Positions 1 to 11,900 of a stretch of DNA of 64,000 nt are shown in pieces. Both the position numbers and the translations under genes were made by a program. Every line of letters starts with the position of its first letter. The first letter of the stretch is position 1. A model generated the notes under the pieces. The model had not been told where the DNA came from, made no database searches, and was given only the letters and a program-made list of their open reading frames with translations. This stretch comes from Trifolium pratense (lineage: Eukaryota; Streptophyta; Magnoliopsida; Fabales; Fabaceae): NCBI RefSeq assembly GCF_020283565.1, contig NC_060062.1:7477322-7541321 (forward strand), in the 5' to 3' direction.

Positions 1-654
1 GCTCAGTGAAACATTCAGAAAATAATGAACTTGATGTTCTAATCTACGTCCTCATCATTCAAGCTTCCTTGTGAATTTCAGACCCGATGTTTTATGTCTT
101 CATCATTTAAGCTTCCATGTGAATTTCATACCTTATGTGGATATGTTGTCTCTTGTTCTGCAGCTAAGTAGGTTTTGCATCTGGTCAACTTTTGTGATGT
201 TTGGTTTTGATATCAGGAATCCCATTTGTTATAATGGTGAAAATTAACATCTTTTGACGCTGGACATTATTTGTTATGTCATGTTTGTCCTTAAAATATT
301 CAATTATTATTATGTTTAGTTTAATCCTTAAATTTTTTTTTAAATGATCGTCTTTCCTTTTAAAAATTGATTCTTAGAATGAAATGTGAGGTTATTTGAT
401 GTATCCATTGAATGCATATATTCCTATTATGGGGTAAGCTAGTTAAAATGATACCGTTAACAAATTAAATGAATTGATATAAATCCAAGAGTCTTAACTT
501 ACGTGGCAGCAGTGTTAATGAATACTGGCCATGGTGGATATCAGTGGCAGATTTCGGCCTCTCTGTTATGGTAAATATCGGCCAAATCCTCAATAACCTG
601 CCGCTATTACGGCGCCAAAAACGGCTGTTATTGCGGGATTTTGGCTCTCCGCCA

Positions 655-2320
655 TCGATTACACTGTGTGGCAGCACTTCAAAATTCTTAGATTTAAATA
701 GAAAGCTGAGCACCTGAGAAGAAGGAGAAAAAACGCTTCGGTAATTGTTGACTGAATCACAAATAGAGGGCAAAGGAAACAAGGGTCCTCTGACATGTGG
801 TCTCCTTCGGTCTTTACAAGTGAGTCACTGCTGAATTCCCCAAAACTAACAAATCTGAATGCCCCATCTTCTACTTATCTAATACTATTTAGGATAATCC
901 CTAGCTTTATCAATGCTAACCGGCTAACTGCCTAGTCTTAACAATTGCTACCAGATGGCCAGTCTTTCAGTCACATTGCCCATTCTCGTTCCACCAAACC
1001 ATATTCGACAACAAATTTTTTGGAGTCTAGCATCTTCTAACTCAAAAACTGGAACCAACACACCGCTCACCCCTCCATGCTCGCGAACTCAAGTTACACC
1101 TTTGTGTTCAACTTTGTGCATTTCACATCCAAGAATTTCTCTACTTGGGCAATCCAGCCCATCAAATTGTTGCCCTCAAATTTAGGCAATTTGGTTTTTC
1201 TTGCACAATTTGTCAATTCATGGCAGAAGGACTCACCTTTCTGTTGTGACTCCTCTTTCTCCTTATTTGTCTGTGACTGATGTTTATGGAGTATGTTTTG
1301 AATTCCTTTCTTCCACCTTAAGGTTAATGCCTTATTTCTTCATCAATTATCCAGAAATTGCTGAATTAGGAGAAGAGAAGGGGAGGGGAGGAGAAGGCTT
1401 GTGACTAATATATTATTTGTTTTGAGAGTAAATTAAATAAGAAAAAGATTTGAGTAATATTTCAAAGCCCTCCAAAATCCTTTGATCTTTTAAGTCTTTA
1501 CCCAAATCATCTTGAGTTCCCCCAAATTTGAGGGTTTTGGGCTTTTACTCTACTGGAGAAAATAAACCCCCATCCCACGTGGGGAACTATCCCCCTTCCC
1601 TTTCCTCCTTTCCCCTCAAACCCATCCTTCCCCTTCAACTCCCAAAAAACCATTGTTTTCTGAGTTTCCTAATATTAGTAATTTGTTAGTCATGTACTAC
1701 CTCTGTCCCTAATTATAAGACTCTGTTTGACAAAAATGTATTATTCATTTACCTTGTTTTGACCGTATTTTTTTAATAATATATAAATGTAAATATTAAC
1801 ATATAAGATCTTGTTCAATTTGTTTTGATGAGTATTTTAAAAATATTAAATTTTTATAATTTTTACTAATAGGCAATTAAAGATATTAGTGATCAAAGTT
1901 GTGCATTGGCGTACGTACAGTGGTCAAACAGGGTCTTATAATTAGGGACAGAGGTAGTATATATAATCAACTTAGTAAACAACATACCCCTCTCAAGATG
2001 GCACCTGTGCTTGCAAGTTCTGGGCCTGAATCCTGAGTAAGAGATTATATCCTACATGATATGGTGCATTGGATTAAAATTGTTTCAGATCCAATATAAA
2101 ATTCTTAGATTTTAGAAAGGCTGCTAAAGGTACTTACACAGTTGTTCACTGAATCACAGAGACAAAAGGAGAGAATCTCCCTTTCAAGGGTTTTCCTTCT
2201 TGACAAAGGGTACCCTTTTACAACTAAGTCATTAACTCCCTGCCCAGTTTCTCAAAAATAATTAATCTGAATGTTCCATACTTTTCCCTGATTAGTCTGG
2301 TTTATGGGCACCTTCAGCAT
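655..2320. repeat. Diverged direct repeat pair (about 655-895 and 2085-2320)
   Basis: Both arms share, in the same order, a block with AAAATTCTTAGATTT, a GTTG-TT-ACTGAATCACA block, a purine run, and a TCTGAATG-CC block. They are clearly related but heavily diverged and about 1.4 kb apart. They could be an old segmental duplication or the eroded LTRs of a dead element; no target duplication was found. Confidence 0.4.
1697..1957. mobile_element. Stowaway-type MITE (261 bp)
   Basis: Long terminal inverted repeats start CTACCTCTGTCCCTAATTAT at the left, with the reverse complement at the right end. TA flanks both sides (1695-1696 and 1958-1959), as expected for Tc1/mariner Stowaway elements. There is no coding capacity. 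It lies in the intron upstream of the MYB exon. Confidence 0.85.
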
Positions 2321-2756
2321 ATGACTCAAAGCTTGTGATAGGCTTGTACAAAAGAGTATTAGTAATTTTGTGTTGACTTGTTTTTTTGTGACATTTAACT
2401 TTATGTGCATTTGATGTTTCTAATTTCAACCACTGCAGCCTTGGAAAATATAATAATTATGTGAATCTCTACCGTCTATTGGATATTGATGAGAGTCCCT
2501 TCCTTTTTTCAAAATTTCTTAATAATATATGTTAGTAGCATAAGATTGTGTAATATTATGAATTGATGTATTCCTGTGTCTAGTAGGTCACGTCATTTAT
2601 GTCCCTTGTCACATTTGTCCTTCTGGGGTTATGATCTTCAAGGTTTAATTATAATTTATATCACATATTTTCACAAAAACTTCAGGATCCCATCTATAAA
2701 TCTTATTATTCCACTTTCCTGAATTTATTGGCTAAACAAAATATAATTTATTTCAG

Positions 2757-3478
2757 ATGAGGAGGACCGGGCTATAGTTGCTGCTCATGCAATCCATGGA
2801 AACAAATGGGCAGCCATTGCCAGGCTTCTACCAGGAAGAACAGATAATGCCATTAAGAACCACTGGAACTCTACTTTGAGGCGTCGGGGAATTGACCAGA
2901 TTAGATTAGAATCTGGTATCATGGTGGAAGCCAAAGCATCATCGGAAGAAACTCTATCATGTGGAGATGTTAATTCTTTGAAATCCTCAGAAGGAAGAGA
3001 TGTTAGCTCTATGGAGATTGTGGCCGGTAAACATGAAGGCAATGCAAGGACTGATGAAGTCAGGGATCCTCCGACCCTTTTTAAGCCTGTCGCACGTGTA
3101 AGTGCTTTTAACGTGTACAACACTTTCAATGGTTCACAGCCTTCAACATCAGTTCCAAGACCTGTTCCAATGCAAGGACCTATTTTACATCCGCCAAAAT
3201 CAGATGCGGAAATTTGTAAAATGCTCAACAGAACTATTGGTGACCGGTCGGTGCCTAACCAGTGTGGTCATGGATGCTGTTCTTCTCTAAATGGTAACAG
3301 CTCAAAAATCTCTCTGTTGGGACCAGAATTCATTGAGTATTCAGAACCTCAGTCTTTCCCAAGTTTTGAGCTGGCTGCAATAGCTACAGACATTAGTAAC
3401 CTTGCTTGGCTTAAAAGTGGATTGGAGAATAGTAGTGTCAAAATGATGGGTGATACTGCAGGCAGGGTTAATATGTAA
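2757..3478 (+). CDS. R2R3-MYB transcription factor, last exon (5' part missing)
   Basis: DNA-binding transcription factor of the nucleus. The exon opens after a TTTCAG acceptor in phase 1 and encodes most of the third (R3) MYB helix bundle: [20 protein letters not shown], then the recognition-helix segment [20 protein letters not shown]. The spaced aromatic residues are W of NKW and W of NHW. About 190 residues of Ser/Thr-rich, poorly conserved C-terminal region follow, ending at TAA 3476-3478. The exon gives 239 residues. The [35 protein letters not shown] form resembles the MYB1/MYB25/MYB109 group; that subgroup is inference. The R2 repeat and first third of R3 lie outside the window, so this gene is truncated by the window edge rather than broken. 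Confidence 0.9.
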
Positions 3479-4223
3479 TGGATTATAATTACATATTGGA
3501 TTGGATGGATGTGCATAAAGTCTATACTGATTTCAAACTTAGTAGTAAACAAAATCTTGGGATTTGATAATGATGTGAATCATTGTAATAATGTATATGA
3601 ATTTGGGGCATTGACTGAGTGAGTAGTGATTAGATCTTATATAATTTACTTGGAATTGCTGGTACATTTTTTTAATGAATAAGGTATTTTGTGATTTACA
3701 AAGCGCTCACACACACTATGCACCAATCACTTGCGCTAAACTTCAATAGAATTGTTAATATGTCCACTGCAGAACTGCATAACTTTGCAGATCTATCCGT
3801 TTGAATGCTTCTATAATGTTGTGCACTTTCTTACAGCAATCGAAACACGTATGTATAATTTTTTTAAAAATATATATATATCTTTTTTTAGGTTTTATTG
3901 TTAGTTTTAATTGTACAACTTTATATTGTTTTCACTGTATTTCTTGTTTTACAAAATTTAACAAGAAAGCTGTAGTATTTGAAATGCAAAAACAGAGTCA
4001 ATATCATACCTTTTTCAAACCAAACATGCCTTGTCACTTGTGTGCCAAGACAATTTACATGTCTAATCATCAACCAACTAATAACATTAGACATTAATGT
4101 AGTCAATGCTGATGATCGCCACCAAAGGCATTTATTCTGTCAATCACTTTTCTAAAGGTCCACTTAGCCGATCTTGTTCAAAAATTACTACTTTTCTCAC
4201 TATTTTTTTTTACTCAAATAAAC
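3479..4223. other. MYB-ATG1 intergenic, proximal part
   Basis: AT-rich 3' flank of the MYB gene. Small ORFs at 3801-4106 overlap on both strands and have no recognisable content. Nothing else supported. Confidence 0.5.
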
Positions 4224-4475
4224 TCAACTCATTTCATTAAATAATTGTTGTTCAATACAAAGAGGAATCAAATGAAAAGAACTGTGCCTAGACCAAGAAT
4301 TGGCCGCTTTAGCTAACAAATGTGCAACCAAATTTGTTTGGCGCTTGACAAACTTGACCTCAAAGTTGTAATGTGGAGATAATAAACTCTTAATACTAGA
4401 TATAAGCAAGCTAAATTCTGATTGTCCACCATAATTTGCGTGAACTGCTTGTACCACTTGAAAAGTTACTGAGTT
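4224..4475 (-). pseudogene. LINE-type RNase H domain fragment
   Basis: The minus-strand reading has the pattern of the C-terminal RNase H-like domain carried by plant non-LTR retrotransposons and their dispersed copies: a segment with SLLSPHYNFEVKFVKRQTN followed by AHLLAKAAN, where the V-R--N--AH-LA spacing is typical. Only about 80 residues remain and no reverse transcriptase is adjacent, so this is a relic. The family call rests on the motif pattern alone. Confidence 0.6.
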
Positions 4476-4617
4476 GGTGTGTCGACCCGTAAAATAAATT
4501 TTAATATTTTTTTATTTACATGAATTCCTAGGCTTAATCTTCATGTACTTTAAATTTTTTCAAAATTATTAACAACCAGATAACTATGATTTCTAGCTTC
4601 CAAACATATTTTACTTT

Positions 4618-5139
4618 GGGTTAAATAAGTTAATGGTCCTTATAGTTTTTTCAGAATTTCGTTTTTAAGAACTAAAGATTTTTTCGCATTTTTTTGTCTC
4701 TAGAAAATTTTCTATCACAATTCACAACTTTTGGATTGATCCTTACTTTTAATCAAACTCTTGTATACTTTCACATTTTTGAAAGATTTTTTTGTATTCA
4801 TGTTTTCAATATTATAAGAACATATCCGATACAAATTTAGAATTTTTTAACATAAGATGAATTATTTTTGAATTTTTATGTGCAAAAAACTAAAAACTTC
4901 ATATTTAATTCAGCTCTTGTTAAAAAAAATTGAACTTTTGCAAGAAAATTTCATATAATGTACTAAACATGACTACAAAAAAAAATTAATATTTTGAATG
5001 ATATGCGCCAATTGAATGAAAAGTAAGACCAAAAATCATGACATAAAATACTTCAAAAACTAAAAAGTGCAAAAAAAAAATCTTTAGGAACTAAAAACAA
5101 AATTCTGAAAAACTATAGGAATCATTTACTTATCTAACC
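4618..5139. mobile_element. MULE-like foldback MITE, copy 1 (522 bp)
   Basis: The two halves are inverted copies: the left end GGGTTAAATAAGTTAATGGT matches the reverse complement of the right end (GGTTAGATAAGTAAATGAT), and similarity continues for over 100 bp inward. Flanking 9-mers TTTTACTTT (4609-4617) and TTTTATTTT (5140-5148) differ at one position, fitting a 9-bp Mutator-type duplication. A related copy is at 40707-41179. Confidence 0.75.
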
Positions 5140-5687
5140 TTTTATTTTATTTTATTTTATTTTGCAGTTACTTATATTTAAATTTTTTAAAATTATTTAT
5201 CCTTAAATAAATTTAAAATATTATTTAATATATAAATTATTACCACATATATGTATGATTTTTTTTTTCTATTTTGATAATTTGAATATTGAGAGCTCAC
5301 TAGATCAAGAAAATTGCCAAGTTGAAAGAGTACATGTAAAATTAGTTGCATCTTATTTACCAACATAGTCTTCACATATATACATTTTCACCAAAACACA
5401 AAAGTAAATGACTTCTCCCAACAATTTTTTTTCTTCAAATTAAATTTTTTCTATATACAAAAGTCATGAATTAATTCTAATATTATAATTTTTGATAATT
5501 GTGTCCAGCATTTTTCTAATAATAATAGTATGAAGGGAAATGAAAATTATGAAAGAAAAGAAATAATGTAGCTTGAAAAAGAAAACAACTTCCTAAGTAA
5601 CGTGTCAAAATTCAAAACTCAAAAATCCTCTTTGTTAAAAAAACATTTATTAATGCATAAAAACCCTCAATTAATTCCATTAATTAT

Positions 5688-5696
5688 TATATAAAA
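5688..5696 (+). promoter_or_regulatory. Candidate TATA box of ATG1
   Basis: TATATAAAA-like sequence about 270 bp before the ATG, followed by a pyrimidine-rich, ATC-repeat-containing leader (about 5727-5757). Position and composition fit a plant core promoter; the transcription start is not determined. Confidence 0.4.
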
Positions 5697-5964
5697 CCTC
5701 AATTAATCAATCACAAACCTTTATTTATGATCATCATCATCATTATCATCATCATCCTCATTTTCTTTCTTCATTCATTCCTTCACACTTCAACAACAAC
5801 AAAACCACCAAAAAATCTTCAAAAATCAAAACCAAAAACCCGAAAAACCGTTTCAATCATTTCAACTACGATCCGTTTTTCCCGAATTCGGATAATATTC
5901 GGAGCTGAATTCGGGTTTTCAGTTTTCCGGTTTTCGGAATTAGGGTTTTCAGAATTTTACGGCG

Positions 5965-8900
5965 ATGGCGCAAGGAACAGGAAGGAGTAGTAGAATTGTT
6001 GGAGATTATGTAGTTGGGAAGCAAATTGGAGCAGGTTCGTTTTCAGTTGTGTGGCATGCGAGACACAAAGTTCATGGAACAGAAGTTGCTATCAAAGAAA
6101 TCGCTACTCTTAAACTTAATAAGAAGTTGCAAGAGAGTCTTATGTCTGAGATTTTCATCTTGAAGCGTATTAATCATCCTAATATTATCTCTTTGCATGA
6201 TATAATTCAGGTATTAATTCAATTTTTGGGTTTAACTTTATTTGTTTTGTTTGTTAGTATAATCTAATGTTGATATTCATTAATTTGTAGTTTATATAAC
6301 CCTGAGTTTATTACTAAAATTTTGTATTTAAGGAAAAAAGTAGTAGTCAAATGAATTTTTGTATGTATATAATGAAGCAGGGATACAGACACCGAACACG
6401 ATACAAACACTTACACGTAGACACAAGATAAAGTTTTGAGAAAATGACCTAATTCAATGTAATCACATGTGTCCGTGTCGAACACCTGGACAAGCATTTG
6501 ATCAGAAGTGTCGGTGCTATATAATTTATGCTTTGTTTTAATTTAAATGTTTAGAGTTTTAGGGTATGTAAGTAGGGTTTGAATTGTGGTTAATGTTACT
6601 TTTTTTTGCTGAATAGTGCTGTTTTATGATTTGTTTTAATTAAACTGTTTTGAGTTTTAGGGTTTGTAAGTAGGAAATGACATTTTTTTTTACATAAGTA
6701 GGAAATGACATGTAGTGAATGTTATTTTTTATCGTGATAGTGCTGTTTAGGAGGTTTAAACAATGTGATGAGTTTGGCAATTTTGAAAATTGATATATTT
6801 GGTTTTTTTGTAGTTGGGAAATTAGGAACTTGAAATGGGGGTTTTATAGTGTAAAGTTTGGTTTATTGAAATGGGGGTGTTATTATATAAAGTTTGATTC
6901 ATGCTATAGTGGGGAGTTTGATATAGATTTTGCCTTATATGGAGGTGTACTAAATATGGAGTTGGGTATGTTATAGTATATATTGGAAAATCTTTTGGCT
7001 TTGAGTTGAAACACCATTTCTTTGTCGTTTTGTAAAAAAAATGTATATTTTGAAAAAGGAATGAAAAGTTCTCTGAATCTCACTATTGACTCTGATTGAA
7101 GTTTTACTGTATAATTGAATTGGGGTACTTCATGATTGTGAAAATGCTGAGAATAAAGAGCTCTGCACTAAAAGCGAAGGAGCTATTTTGAATATTTGAC
7201 AATGAACTCACATTGGTTCCAGATATTGCACTTGATAGTTTAACGCTAAGTCGAGTGGCCTGAAATTGGCTATATTTTTCCCTAATGAGTAATGATAAAT
7301 GGCTGCCTACTATATGATATTCAGTGTTGTCGATGGCGGAAGGCCAAAAAACTGCCATATAAACACGCCTTTGCAGCCTATGGTGGGCATTCCTTCACAA
7401 ATTGCCTTGGTGGTTGTTAAAATATCTTTATGTTGGCCATTTAACAACATTTTGCTATGGTTTATGATTTAAGTATTTGGGTTGGCTTATATTTATTCAA
7501 AACCAAAATGGTATTTAGTTTGACTCAGAATTTTATCACTTGTGATTAAATTGGTCTGTGAGAGATTATTATATGTGTTAAGTGTAAAGCTAAATGAAAT
7601 TTACATTGATTGGTGCATCAAGAAAGTCTCTGCTTAGAAATTCCATTAATTTTATATAGGCTCCTGGGAAGATACATCTTGTGTTGGAGTACTGTAAAGG
7701 GGGAGATCTTTCTTTGTACATTCAACGTCATGGACGGGTACCAGAGGCAACTGCCAAGCATTTTATGCTTCAGCTGGGTATGTTTCAACTGTTTATAGTT
7801 GTCTTTTCTTTTAATGTTTTTTCTGTTAACAAAGGAGGACTTCGTGTTACAGCTGCTGGTCTACAAGTTCTTCGGGACAATAACCTTATTCATCGAGATC
7901 TGAAACCACAGGTATCCTAAACCTTATCAGCAAAAAGTATATCAATTGTTTGTCATTTTTAGTTCATAATCCTAGCTGATTCATGTCTATTTCAAAATTT
8001 AATTTTTGCATGAAGGTAGTGTTTTTATTGTATCTAAATATTGGTAATATGCCTATCATTCTTGAAACAGAATCTTCTTCTCTCCAGAAATGATGAGAAG
8101 GCAGTGCTGAAGATCGCTGACTTTGGATTTGCAAGGTAGCTTAATTATTTCTATATAATTCAGTTTTAAGACCCCAAAACTGATGAAAGCCTCACAACTT
8201 TCAATTGTTTCAAAAGTATTACTTTATATTTATGCGGCTCAATATTTTATATAAGACGTTTGGTGAAGGCATATGTTAAATTAGTTTATTTTGAAGTTCA
8301 CTCAAGTTGCTAAATCTTTGAATTGTGTATCTACGTACAAATTAAAGTTAAACCACCTTGTTTGCTTTTACTTTTTCCTTTCTGTTTTGCTTGTTTGTTT
8401 GTTTTTTACTCTAAAAATCATGGGAATTGTATTTGAAAAAGGCTTTCTACTGCTTTTCTAAAATTTAGTTATTAAAGCACCAATTTCTTCTTGGCAGATC
8501 TCTGCAACCGAGGAACCTTGCAGAAACATTATGTGGTTCACCACTCTACATGGCTCCAGAAATCATGCAATTGCAGAAGTATGATGCTAAGGTGAATTTT
8601 ACTCATCAGAACAACAGAAAATATTCATTGTTGGTTTCCATCAAGTTAATCCTGAATTAAATACGCAGGCAGATCTCTGGAGTGTTGGAGCTATCTTATA
8701 TCAGTTTGTTACAGGGAAAACACCTTTCACTGGAAACAATCAAATTCAGGTATTTGTAGCCATCGCAGTTTTTTTATTTTTTATCTTTGCAAAAAACAAA
8801 GTATTCCTTACTGATTTAGGTGTTATTATCTGTACCGGTAGTCTTCTTCTTCTTCCAATTGGGTGTGTCTCTTTTGCCATTCGTAGTTAGCTTACTGTTA

Positions 8901-11900
8901 TAATCACAAACACTGCAGTTACTACAGAATATTATGAAATCAACAGAATTGCAATTTCCATCTGATAGCCAAAGTTTGAGTTCTGAGTGCAAAGATTTGT
9001 GTCAGAAATTACTACGCCGTAACCCAGGTATATTTTGATTTTGTTATAGATTGTAGTCTGAGACTTGAATGAAGTGTGAAATCTGTAAGCCGGTTTGAGA
9101 TTTTTAATGGTATCCCCTGCAATTATTCAATCACTGTCTACTATGGGATATAGTTTCTTGCAGTAATTCTATGACCAGTTGCCCTTGAAAACTAGTCTTA
9201 GTAGAGGGGATGATCGGTGCATGTTGTATTGCCTGTGTGAAGTTACATTTGCTCTGGTAGTAACCATCAGTTTGGCAATATACGACAAAATTGGGACGAC
9301 AATTTTTCCTTGATGTTAGGCTTTTATATAACTTGAATCATCCTCCGGCTAACCATACTGACAAGAATAAAGGGGCATTTTGATGTTTTTTCATTTTGCT
9401 AAAGGAAATCCGACAGAGCACTTAAGTTAAGACTGTAGAAACCTTATTTTGGCTTTTCGGGCAAGATATAGATACCTATTTGTAATTGATATACAAGGGT
9501 CTTACTGCAAAGGTAAGTTATTAGCGGTAGTTAAGAGCTTGGGCAAGGCAATCGTTGAAGTCGTGAGTTTTTAGATAAAAGGACGGGAGAAACGTAATTT
9601 TTTTTTTTTTTTTGAACAAGCGGGAGAAAGGTAAGTTATTAGCGATAGTTAAGAGCTTGGGCAAGGCAATCGTTGAAGTCATGAGTTTTAGATAAAAGGA
9701 CGGGAGAAATAATAATATCTCAGTATCTAATCTCTATTCATTGGGATACATAGACTCAATGCTAAATATCTAATCTCTATTCATTGGGATACATAGACTC
9801 AATGCTAAAAAAATAGGGAAATCAGGAAAAATTAAAATTAAAAATAATTTAAGATAGTATAAGATAATAACAAGGGGATTGAGGGATGATATTTATAAAA
9901 TATGCTTGTAATATTCCTTGTTTCTTTGTTCAAAAAAAATATTCCTTGTTTCTTGTATTAATTGAGGGATTTTTTCACATTTGTGCTCCAACCTACATTT
10001 TAAAAAAACCTCATTCTAATACACGGTTTATTTTCTAATTTTCAGTGGAACGTCTAACATTTGAAGAATTCTTTAACCACCCATTCCTTAATCCAAAGCA
10101 AACAGAACAGGATGAACCGTTAAGGTAAAAGGGAAGGCTTTTAGAATTTATTTTTATCATGGCTTTTAGTTTCAAGACCAAATGTCTTTCGGTTTGCAGG
10201 AATAAAAGCTCTTCAAGGCTGGTAGGTGGGTTCTCTTCAACGGTGACTGACCCTTTGAGAAGAACCGAGGAAAATTATCAAGAGGATTGCTTACCTTTCA
10301 TTCTAGATGATGATTCCAGTGGACCTGAAAGAAGTACATTGTTTTCAAAGAAGTCCTCAATTAAGTCTACCTTTGGATTTGATCTAAATAGAAAACAAGA
10401 TAAAGCAGAGCCAACTTCTATTTCTAATAATGTAAATTGTGCTTCCAGATATAGTGGTGTAACACATAGACCTGAAAACACTTCTAAAAGATTGGACAAC
10501 CATAAAATTTTAGGAAGAAATCTCACTAGTCCTCTAGGATCTCCTGAACAGTTATTTGCAAACCCTTATCCAAAAGGTACCGATTCCAAATTGAAGTTTC
10601 TTTTTTTGGTTAGATTTAAGGCACATTTTTCAAATTTATCTATAACGCTGCTTATATACGTCTGAAATTTGCAGTTACAGATTCACTTGAGAATATTGAT
10701 CAAGAATATGTTCTTGTGTCTGGTCCCCCTATGGATGTTTCATCTTCTTCAGTGAATGCTTCAAAGCCCAGCCATTCCTTATTTAGGTCAGGTAGTTTCC
10801 CCCAAGAGTCTTCTAATACAATCACTAGATTAAGTGCTCCAATGCAAATCGTTGGTGCATCTACCAATAGCATGTGTCAAATCGGAAGTTCAGGTAGTCA
10901 GGACTCTGCTCCTGGGACTTCACATGGATCAATGGATACCGGTGATGAACAGCCATCAACTAACTGCATGACAAGAGTAAAATCATTGCAACAGTATGCA
11001 TCTGCCATCACAGAATTAGTTAATGAAAAGGTAAATGTTGCTAAAAATATTATTGGTATATTATCCTCTATATACAATAAAAGTAACACAGCATTTAAGA
11101 TAATTTTATTATGATAAAGTGACTAAAATTCAAGAATGTGCATTTATGATAAAATATGAACTAGGCATTCACTGTGTCTCTGCAAGAGCATTTCAAAGTT
11201 CTCGAATTACACGATCTATAAACTAATAAATTAAGTAATCAGGATATTTTGTGGACAAGTATTGAGTGATAAAGTATATTTTATACAATGGATGCAATCA
11301 CCAGTATGCCTGTTCCGAACTTTTCCCTTTAGCGAATGATTCAAACCCTGTTTCCTGTTTACATTTCCCTTGATGTCTCTCATGTTGCTGCCTTTGGCAT
11401 TTTATAAAGTAGTTTTGCTTGAATAATTATTGAATTTATTATTTTTTTCATGATATTCATTATACTATCATACTAATATTTTTTATTACTCCTCTCCTCC
11501 TAAACAAAATTATAAGATTGAGGCAAGAAAGCAGCTAGAAGCATTTTCTATTCAGCTTGTAATTCTTGCCATTTGGAAGCAAGCACTACACATATGCCAT
11601 ACACAGGCTGCCTCAGCAATGGAAGGAAGTCCAAGCCAAGAAGCTTCAAGATATAGAAGGAGCACCAGCAAGAAACATGGTAGTCCCGATTCGGAAGAAT
11701 GTCTTGATGAAAACACCCAGGTGCCGAAGGACTTATTATCTCAAATTGAAAGTGATTTTTTGAGGGAATTTGAGCATGCCGAAGAACTTGCTAAGACCAT
11801 TGAGCCTGGTATTACTTTTATATTTATCATAGCTGAATGACTACTTAACTTGTCTTCCTTTTTTTGAAGTTAGCTATCTATTGTATCAATGCTTGTGTAC

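Larger units (their letters stand above)
1..2756 (+). other. Intron and/or upstream DNA of the MYB gene
   Basis: No coding exon of the MYB gene was found here. The R2 repeat and the start of R3, which must precede the exon at 2757, are absent, so the gene begins left of the window and this stretch is read as intron. It holds a Stowaway-like MITE, a pair of diverged direct repeats and C-rich low-complexity DNA near 1560-1640. The small ORFs at 955-1404 show no protein-family resemblance. Confidence 0.6.

Noticed and set aside
465..782. 105-codon ORF on the minus strand
   Set aside because: Low-complexity Ser/Arg-rich reading across one arm of the direct-repeat pair; no domain, no splice context.
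955..1404. Three overlapping small ORFs on the plus strand
   Set aside because: No family resemblance and inconsistent frames; they lie in the MYB intron.
2785..3228. 147-codon ORF antisense to the MYB exon
   Set aside because: Mirror of a conserved R3-MYB coding exon; explained by codon constraints of the true strand.
7104..7358. 84-codon minus ORF in ATG1 intron 1
   Set aside because: No recognisable content; intronic AT-rich sequence.
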